Positions 56,284 through 64,000 of a DNA stretch of 64,000 bases are shown in pieces; position 1 is the stretch's first letter; each line of letters begins with the position of its first letter. The position numbers were made by a program, and so were the translations under genes. The DNA is taken from assembly GCA_945859605.1 (NCBI GenBank), contig OX243815.1, positions 34,094,785-34,158,784 of the forward strand, given 5' to 3'. The notes beneath the pieces were generated by a model, which saw only the letters and a list, made by a program, of their open reading frames with translations, had not been told where the DNA came from and did not search any database. Source of the stretch: Lumbricus rubellus. Taxonomy: Eukaryota > Annelida > Clitellata > Crassiclitellata > Lumbricidae.

Positions 56284-57249
56284 GTTATAGCAGCTTTTTA
56301 ACTCTTAAAATTATATTTCTCATGGATCGTTTCAGACTTGAGCTGTACCTCTCCCGTTCTGAATTAAAGACATTTATATTAGTGATATGATAATGCTGAG
56401 GACATTATTGTATGGTCACTTCTTTGTATGTAAACATTTATGTGCTGTTTTCCTGGACTAGAAGCTACATTTTTTAAAATTGACTTCTATGGATGTCCAT
56501 TGTTGAAAGGAGTAACTTATTGAATGTGTATTTTTTAGCTACTTTGTGCGACTCGATGGATTAGTTGGTCAGTTGATCTAAATAGAACTGTTTTCTAATT
56601 AATTTTTTCTTTTTTAGCCAATTTTGCAGTTGCTTAAATTTTATCGGTCTGGTTACCTTTATTTTCTGCTCTTGCTGCTGCTAGAGATGAGTATTTTCTC
56701 CATTTATATTTTGCTTTTTTTGTCAGTTTTTGCATTTATTAACTGTCATTCCACTTATCACTCATTTTGCCTGTGTTTTCCGGACTGACTGTCAGCTTTG
56801 TTGTGTGCACCAGTTTCCTCCAATGCTCTGTAATTTTCATAGGCGCCGAGTTGACCCGAAGAGTGTGAGTGCCCAAAGGAATGTGAAAAAATCCACGCGT
56901 GAGCGCGGAAACATTTTTGACCCCTTTTTGATAGGATCATTGGAGAGTTGAAATTACCTCTGTTCATAAGCTTATATTGGCGTAGGCTCGGTCCTGGTTT
57001 AAGGGGACGAATTAACTCGCGGCCCAAGGACCAGCGCCGAGCAGAGGAAAGGGTTATGGGGAGGAGATGTTTTCGAATTTTTTATTGCCACACTGCGATG
57101 CGTGGTAGCATCTTGGTTTAATACTTGAAAAGCATCCTTGCCATTTAAAAAAATCCACACTGAAATAGGGACATTTTAAGATGTTATCTAATAAAAATTT
57201 CTTATTATTTTATTGCTAGACATTATTTAATACCTTTTCTTGTAAACCT
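56284..57249. other. Intron after exon 8, nothing recognised
   Basis: AT-rich with GCGGCCCAAGGACCAGCGCCGAG near 57020, a phrase also echoed near 11077 (GACCGCCGAGGTGTTCAGCG). No gene. Confidence 0.4.
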
Positions 57250-57733
57250 GAGAAGAATGGAGGCAACCATGAAGATGCTGCGGAAGATTCGGGCAAACAG
57301 AAATCTCTCGCTGTATATGGACATTACGTGTCACCCAGCACTACGCCTCCCATCACGCCGGCCTATATGGAGGGATCAACCCAAGGAAGACATTACAGCT
57401 ATTTCGGCCTGGAGCATCGAGTGGTCAGCAGCTGAAGTTATTAACCGCTCGCTCGTGGTCGAGCCGTCTGTATGGCCCCCGAGCTATAACCTCCCGCGGG
57501 CTCAGTGGGTCACACTGAACCGCTTCAGAACGGGCCAGGGGCGATGCGCTGCCAACCTGGTCCGTTGGGGTCAAGCCACGGATCCCCTTTGCAGCTGTGG
57601 GAACATTCAGACTATGGAGCACATTGTAAATGACTGTATAACAACTCGCTTTCCGGGCGGAATGCCCGTCCTACATGAGGCCGATGAGACTGCTGTTGAG
57701 TGGCTCTGCTTGAACTGCAAAAGCTAAATAAAT
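57250..57733 (+). pseudogene. Jockey/CR1-like LINE 3' end, short copy
   Basis: 5'-truncated at TGAGAAGAATGGAGG. The reading frame is intact to the stop at 57725-57727: ITCHPALRLPSRRPIWRDQP, NRFRTGQGRCAANLVRWGQA, CSCGNIQTMEHIVNDC. It differs from 60902-61385 at only a few positions. Confidence 0.85.
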
Positions 57734-58125
57734 AATACTTCAAAAGGCTAAATGTTCTTCCCAATTGTTTAAAAAATGCGATCACTCTTTGGTTCAACAT
57801 GTACTTCTCTTGGAATCCACACAGAAGCACAATCTGCGTTAGCATGGGCATCTTAGAGCACTCTCTCGTAATATAATTATAATTAGGACAACAGACTCAA
57901 TTTTGCACAAGAAATCAAACAATTCTGTGTACCTTAGCTGCTATTTAGTGAGCCAATTTTAACACTCTGGAAATGGTTTTTCAAATAGTCTTTCAAATAG
58001 TTTTTGACAATTTAGTCGAGGTTGATTTTGTTAATGCAGACAAAACAATATCCCGCTTTTGTGATGCTGGGAGGTGACTCCCACGCAGTGAGGAACATTA
58101 TTTTGCATGCATGTACAATTGTACA
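57734..58125. other. Nothing recognised
   Basis: Between a LINE 3' end and the LTR-like repeat. No gene. Confidence 0.4.
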
Positions 58126-58761
58126 TGTAGGTATAGTGCCGCCCGATCGCTTGGTGTGTGTTCGATCGGGATGAGAGGAACTAGTTGATGATGTTTCGTC
58201 TTTTATTCTCACACATCGATAGATTGACACAGACAGTTTTCATTACAACGACTCTGATGATTACGAATCTCAGACAATACTGCACTAACGAATTCAACCT
58301 GAATTTACAAATGATAACTCTGATGATGATCTCTATTGTAATAACGTCGACGACTGAACGCTGCCCGCTGAGCCTCTCAACGACTCGCCCGGCTTCCGGC
58401 CTTCAGCCGTCCGCCCTCTAACTCTCTCTTTCTTTCTACATGTTGACGGTATGATCAACTTGGCCTGTCTGCTCCCAACTCAACTCACTCTCTCTCCTCT
58501 CGACTCCCTGACTCTTAGCTTCTTCCCCTATGTGTCCTAATCTGATTGGTCCCTTGCTTGGCCAATCCGGACTCTCTTACCTCTTAGCCTCTCTTCCTTT
58601 CTCCTGCCTGTCAGTCTGTTCTCTGTCTCTGTGTCTCTCTGTCTGTCTGTCTCTCTCTACATCTCTCTATCTCTCTGTACTACCTTATGTGTCAGGCCTG
58701 AGACACTACATAGGGATCTACAATAAAAAGAATCAATGCAATTAAAATCGTCGCCTTTGTA
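58126..58761 (+). mobile_element. LTR-like repeat, copy 1
   Basis: 636 bp, starts TGTAGGTATAGTGCC, ends CGTCGCCTTTGTA. It contains two CCAAT-type boxes (GATTGGTCCC and GGCCAATCC near 58544-58568), a pyrimidine-rich CTCT/TGTC tract and AATAAA near the 3' end, as a solo LTR would. Near-identical to the inverted copy at 63359-64000. No clear target duplication. Confidence 0.6.
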
Positions 58762-59073
58762 ATTTGTATGCAATAAAAAAAAATGACGGAAGCGGATCGA
58801 ATAAGCAGAATTTCGGTGTTTCCTCGTATTCGCTGATCGGCTGAAGATCAATGGAGTTCAGACTACCGCATGGGGCAAAACTGGAGTAGTAGTAAAGTAG
58901 ACTGAGATTTAAAAATTTATAAAAGACTGAATGATTTTAATAGATAAGCAATACCAACAGAGAAATAATATCGTAAAAATCATATCTTGCTGGATGATTT
59001 CTGGTAGCATAGGCGGGCCTCGCATGGCCAATTTCTGGCGGTGCTGAGCGCTCACAGGCCTCGCAGAGTCAGC
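58762..59073. other. Nothing recognised
   Basis: Short gap between the LTR-like repeat and the hAT element. Confidence 0.4.
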
Positions 59074-59367
59074 GCTTATGGCAGGGCCGTTTTAAGGAAT
59101 TTTGGGGCCCTAGGCACAAACACTAATTCTAAACGCAACTAGGCTATGAGTTTCATCTAGTTCCCATCCTCTGGGGGTTAATCAAGGTTTCTGGGGGACT
59201 GAGAATGAGTATTTGCCGGTCGATCTCGGAGATGCGTAGCGCCGAGTGGGGAGGGGCAAGGGGAGGGAATGTGCCCTCCCCACCAGAAAATTTTGAATTT
59301 TTACATTGCAATGGCAGCATTTTAAGCTGCCCTCTTAACAAAATTTCTCAACTATTGCAGTGCTGAC

Positions 59368-60050
59368 CATGGGCGCCCGCACATAGGGGCAAGGGGGGGG
59401 GGCACTTGCCCCTCCTGGAAAATTGAAACTTATTTTTCTAAGTACTACTTTTGTTTTGTTTTTTAAATTTCTTCGCATTAAAACACCAATGATATGAATG
59501 ATACATGCAGTGAAAGTCAGAAATCTCTGTTTAGAAATCTCTGTAGAAATCAACATGCTCTTAATTTTCTGCCTTGCATTAGCAACATCTTGTTAAAAGC
59601 TGGAACAATGACCATGCAAATAGTAGGCCTATCGATTATGGCCTAATTGATTGGAATCTTGTTGTCATGCAACCTTTCACAACTGCACAAAATTAAGTAT
59701 CAATAGAAGTAGCTAGAGGAACACTTGCATGCACCTTGAAAACTGACACCTATTTTTTGTTAACTTATTCATTCATTCGATGGACTTATAATATTACAGC
59801 GCCGCTTCAGGAACACACTTTTAACATCTACTTAAAAACTTCTTCGCACTAAAGAAACTATTCATATTAAAGCTGATACACAAAATGAAACTAAAAAATT
59901 TGCATTAAGAAACCTCATTGAAAAATACTCGCGCTCTTACTTTCCAGCTTTGCATTTTTCAAGCTCTTGTTGCTAAAACATTTACGGTGACTGTGATCAA
60001 CTGATCATCGAAAAAAATTTCCCCTGCAAAAATTTCTGCGGGCGCCCATG
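59368..60050. mobile_element. DNA transposon derivative, CATGGGCG ends, 8-bp TSD (copy 2)
   Basis: Ends CATGGGCGCCCGCA and its complement, perfect duplication GTGCTGAC at 59360-59367 and 60051-60058. 683 bp, non-coding. It splits a unit of the GCATTTTAAGCTGCC repeat family. Related at the ends to 31444-32882. Confidence 0.85.
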
Positions 60051-60266
60051 GTGCTGACCTGAATAGTCTAAGACTTCAATAAATGTTCTTATTCAATTAT
60101 AATAATTTCTTTATCAGTTTCCACAATGTAGGCCTAATGGTAGCATTGTAAGCTGCGATTCTAACAAAATTATTATATTATTTCAGTGCTGGCAAAGAGA
60201 GTGGGTGAAAATTTCAATTAGTATTTTACAATAATAATTTCTTTGCGTATCAAGTTCTGCATATCA

Positions 60267-61385
60267 ATGGGCTCCCCCAGGGGTCGGTACTTTCGCCGTG
60301 TCTCTTCAACGTGTACATAAATGACCTCCCTGCCACGAGGTCTCGGAAGTTCGCATATGCAGACGACATCGCCCTAGCGGCCCAGGCAGCATCACTGGAA
60401 GAAACGGAACGGGTGCTAAATGCAGATATGGAACTACTGGCGGAATATCTAAGGACCTGGCGACTAATTCCGAGCACTACAAAGACGGTATCTTCAACCT
60501 TTCATCTTCACAATGCGGAAGCTAGCAGAGAATTAAACATCTTTCTTAACGGACAAAGGATGAGACACGAAGCACATCCGGTCTACCTGGGAGTGACACT
60601 GGACAGGGCTCTCACATACCATGAACATCTGAGGAAGACGGCCGCTAAAGTTGGTGCTCGAAACAATCTAATAAGTAAGCTTGTGGGAACGAGCTGGGGA
60701 GCCAAAGCCACAACCCTACGAAGCTCATCCTTGGCCCTCTGCTACTCGGTTGCCGAATACTGTGCTCCGGTATGGGGTCGCTCTCGCCATACTCACCTTG
60801 TCGACACAAAGTTAAACTCAACTATGCGGATCATATTGGGGACACTGCGTCCTACTCCGCTTGCGTGGCTGCCGGTTCTGAGCAACATCCCCCCTCCGCA
60901 CATGAGAAGAATGGAGGCAACCACGAAGATGCTGCGGAAGATACGGGCAAACAGAAATCTTCCGCTGTACATGGATATAACGTGTCACCCAGTACTACGC
61001 CTCCCATCACGCCGGCCTATATGGAGGGATCAACCTGAGGAAGACATTACAGCTATTTCGGCCTGGAGCATCGAGTGGTCAGCAGCTGAAGTTATTAACC
61101 GCTCGCTCGTGGTCGAGCCGTCTGTATGGCCCCCGAGCTATAACCTCCCGCGGGCTCAGTGGGTCACACTGAACCGCTTCAGAACGGGCCAGGGGCGATG
61201 CGCTGCCAACCTGGTCCGTTGGGGTCAAGCCACGGATCCCCTTTGCAGCTGTGGGAACATTCAGACTATGGAGCACATTGTAAATGACTGTATAACAACT
61301 CGCTTTCCGGGCGGAATGCCCGTCCTACATGAGGCCGATGAGGCTGCTGTTGAGTGGCTCTGTTTGAACTGCAAAAGCTAAATAA
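60267..61385 (+). pseudogene. Jockey/CR1-like LINE, 5'-truncated, intact C-terminal reading frame
   Basis: Flanked by TGCATATCA at 60258-60266 and 61386-61394. The frame is open from the truncation to the stop at 61379-61381, over 365 codons: LPQGSVLSPCLFNVYINDLP, KFAYADDIALAAQAAS with the YADD catalytic motif, VYLGVTLDRALTYHEHL, APVWGRSRHTHLVDTKLNST-MRII, then NRFRTGQGRCAANLVRW and the C-rich CSCGNIQTMEHIVNDC. No stop or frameshift, so the insertion is young. The N-terminal endonuclease and the first RT blocks are absent. Confidence 0.9.
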
Positions 61386-62232
61386 TGCATATCAGTTCTG
61401 CTGCTTCTGGACCATTGCAGTATAATGTATAACTGCAGACAGCTGTAGGCCTATAGTCTATGCCCAACTTTCTTGCACTGGAATTAGCTTATTCCCGCTG
61501 CTCAAAAAGATCCTACATTGCTGACCAGGACACAGTTATCAGAATAGTTACAAAATAATATTACATAGACCAAGGAAGAACTACCAAAATCGGAAAGCCG
61601 TGTAGTAGACTAATGATGCCATACCCAGGTATCACTAAGTGCTAGTTGTACCGGGTACAAAAATAGTCTTTGTACAAATATTAACAGTGAATTAGGCTAT
61701 ACTCATGGTAATAGTAGGCCTATCATATTATATTAGTGGATTTTATCATTGTAATCACATATAATCTAATATCACGGTAGGCCTACTAGAGCTCGGGTAG
61801 GCTATAGCACTAACGTAAACGGCAACTAAAAACTATTAGGCTCTTAATTTTGATCAAATGTCTGGGTAGTCACTTTTAGGTGGAGCTCCCCATGAAGATA
61901 CCTAGATTAAACACTGAATGTAATACGATTTCCGCCTCAATCTCTCAGACTCAAATATAGAGTAGGCCTATTGCATTCATGCCTTCTTTGTGCATGTATA
62001 CCATTTTGTTACATAATTATGTTAATGATATAGTACACTGCTTACACAGCAATATTTGTATTAAAAGTGTAAAATAAATGTTAGTTTAACATACATCAAA
62101 GTTCGTATAACATGCTGCTCATTTGTTATGTGATGTAGTCTATTATTTTGGGTCGCCGCGGGGCCCCCTGTTGCGCGGGGCCCTAAGCCCGTGCCTCGCG
62201 TGCCTAGGCGTTAAAACGGCTCTGGCCTATGG

Positions 62233-62998
62233 TAATTTTTATGTGTGTTATCAGATAACTATCATTTGTTAGTTACAATATGTGTTCAAAAATTCCTCCT
62301 TCGGCCTCAGCTCACGCATAAGACGCGCTTGCCACTGACTTATTGCTGAATCAATTACAAGTGCTTGATCAAATTTGTCCCATTCCTGTATGCACTGACG
62401 TAGTTATTCGGCATCATGTACCTTTTCTTGTAAACATTTTCTTGCATCACAGACCATAATTGTTTTATAGTCCACAGGATTAAGGTCTAGGTTATTTGAA
62501 ATGTACCAAGTTTGCAGGATATTGCATCAATAACTGCCTTGATCGCTGAAGCTGTGCCTGCTTGTTGACCTCCGTTAGTTCAGTCGCTCTATTCGCTGTT
62601 TGAAACATCTTAAATGACATCAGGTTTTAACTGGAATAGCGTATAATCATAAAACTAGTTAAGCTTATAGTTGGGAAAAAAACAGTTTTATTCTTAATAA
62701 TATTTTTTCATGTTTGGTATTAATTTTTTATTTATTGTAGAGGTTCGGTTTTTTTCCCGTTCATCGTATAGTTATTGGACTGCAAAAAGTAATTAGTTAC
62801 TGTAACTGATTGCCTTAAAAAAGTATCTAGTTACTGATTGCAGTTACTTGTTCAAAGTAACTATAGGTACTTTTAGTTACCACACAAATGTTCAACTCAA
62901 TTTCATTGCATTGGTCTTTTAGCATTTAATTGCCAGAGTAATAGATAATTACCATTATGATTTTTGAATACTCATGGTCTTCTGGCTTGCTACATTAG
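62233..62998 (-). pseudogene. Tc1/mariner transposase C-terminal relic and AT-rich sequence
   Basis: The minus strand at 62505-62287 reads LDLNPVDYKTIMV, RKCLQEKVHDAE, LRQCIQEWDKFDQALVIDSA-ISKWQARLMREL, the last catalytic region and C-terminus of a mariner-type transposase. No ends identified. 62600-62998 shows nothing. Confidence 0.6.
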
Positions 62999-63358
62999 GG
63001 GTCATTGCATAAATACGTAACGCCAAAAATGACCGTTTTCGACCACCCACCCAGTAATGCTTCGTAACGTTTCCCTTGACCCACCCACCCACCCTCCCCA
63101 GCGTTACGTAACGATTGTTATGAAAAATCAGTTGCGATTTAGGTCTATTAATGGCTTAGGTGAGTGCATAGATCTAATTATAATTCATATTTTCATAGTG
63201 AATTTAATATATTATCCAGGTATGTTAATTATAAGTTAATTTGACAGTAGACTAGGCTTAAATAGAGGTCTACACAATGTTTTATTTATATAAATGAGTC
63301 ATGCGTGAATTGCAATTTGCTTAAATTTTACCACAAGAATAAAAAAAATTTAATTGCG
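62999..63358. mobile_element. G-run MITE, partial second copy
   Basis: It begins GGTCATTGCATAAATACGTA and follows the reverse of 5770-5430 including GACCACCCACCC, GTTACGTAACG and TTCATATTTTCATA. It is interrupted at 63359 by the inverted LTR-like repeat. Confidence 0.75.
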
Positions 63359-64000
63359 TACAAAGGCGACGACTTTAATTACATTGATTCTTTTTATTGT
63401 AGATCCCTATGTAGTGTCTCAGGCCTGACACATAAGGTAGTACAGAGAGATAGAGAGATGTAGAGAGAGACAGACAGACAGAGAGACACAGAGACAGAGA
63501 ACAGACTGACAGGCAGGAGAAAGGAAGAGAGGCTAAGAGGTAAGAGAGTCCGGATTGGCCAAGCAAGGGACCAATCAGATTAGGACACATAGGGGAAGAA
63601 GCTAAGAGTCAGGGAGTCGAGAGGAGAGAGAGTGAGTTGAGTTGGGAGCAGACAGGCCAAGTTGATCATACCGTCAACATGTAGAAAGAAAGAGAGAGTT
63701 AGAGGGCGGACGGCTGAAGGCCGGAAGCCGGGCGAGTCGTTGAGAGGCTCAGCGGGCAGCGTTCAGTCGTCGACGTTATTACAATAGAGATCATCATCAG
63801 AGTTATCATTTGTAAATTCAGGTTGAATTCGTTAGTGCAGTATTGTCTGAGATTCGTAATCATCAGAGTCGTTGTAATGAAAACTGTCTGTGTCAATCTA
63901 TCGATGTGTGAGAATAAAAGACGAAACATCATCAACTAGTTCCTCTCATCCCGATCGAACACTTGAACTATCCAAGCGATCGGGCGGCACTATACCTACA
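63359..64000 (-). mobile_element. LTR-like repeat, copy 2, inverted and reaching the window edge
   Basis: Reverse complement of 58126-58761. The differences I see are two substitutions near the inner end and one small block (6 bp longer here) near the outer end at ~63963. Inserted in the MITE at 62999. Confidence 0.7.

Larger units (their letters stand above)
59082..62224. mobile_element. 3.1-kb hAT-type element with nested insertions
   Basis: Ends CAGGGCCGTTTTAAGG and (reverse) CAGAGCCGTTTTAACGCC; flanks GCTTATGG (59074-59081) and GCCTATGG (62225-62232), 8 bp with one mismatch. GGGGCCC phrases lie near both ends. It contains the 683-bp CATGGGCG element and a 5'-truncated LINE, which account for more than half its length. 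No transposase seen. Confidence 0.75.

Noticed and set aside
58126..64000. Single large foldback transposon bounded by 640-bp inverted repeats
   Set aside because: The right repeat interrupts a MITE that starts inside the interval, so two separate insertions explain the pair better. Not fully excluded because the window ends at the repeat edge.

Overview
The window reads as nuclear DNA of a transposon-rich animal, probably a marine invertebrate. The organism is an inference: the one host gene is split by spliceosomal introns with GT/AG borders, the DNA is AT-rich, the mobile elements are animal types (RTE/CR1/L2-like LINEs, a tRNA-derived SINE, hAT, mariner and piggyBac derivatives), and the palindrome TAGGCCTA is strongly over-represented, which I associate loosely with echinoderms and other marine deuterostomes. 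I see no bacterial or viral gene organisation.

Host gene. Eight plus-strand exons (about 11.9, 14.9, 20.4, 28.7, 33.0, 41.0, 47.8-49.1 and 56.0-56.3 kb) join in phase into 822 codons. They encode an NWD1/NWD2-like STAND protein: an N-terminal DUF4062-type region, a linker, a NACHT NTPase in one 1.34-kb exon, and the helical post-NACHT region. The reading frame is still open at the last visible exon, so the C-terminal sensor (WD40 repeats in NWD proteins) must lie beyond the window. The gene covers at least 44 kb for about 2.5 kb of visible coding sequence.

Layout. 1-11.8 kb is 5' flank: a broken CR1-like LINE at 4.8-8.0 kb carries a MITE and a 5'-truncated RTE-like LINE, followed by three hAT-type elements. 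12-20 kb (introns 1-2) holds a 155-bp triplication, LINE relics, a ~125-bp repeat family with a 63-bp piggyBac-type MITE, and an RTE copy. 20-33 kb (introns 3-4) holds two hAT MITEs, a (TATG)n/(CATA)n foldback, a mariner/LINE chimera and a long-TIR mariner derivative. 33-47.8 kb (introns 5-6) holds a LINE with a 21-bp hairpin, a near full-length RTE with an 11-bp target duplication, a piggyBac deletion derivative, and a LINE interrupted by nested mariner-type elements. 49-56 kb (intron 7) holds a peculiar inverted-array element, a third RTE copy with a foldback mariner insertion, and a 31-bp minisatellite. 56.3-64 kb holds two near-identical LINE 3' ends, a 3.1-kb hAT with nested insertions, and two nearly identical LTR-like repeats in opposite orientation.

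No RNA gene, CRISPR array or operon was found. Apart from the STAND gene, nearly every recognisable open frame is transposon-derived and broken.
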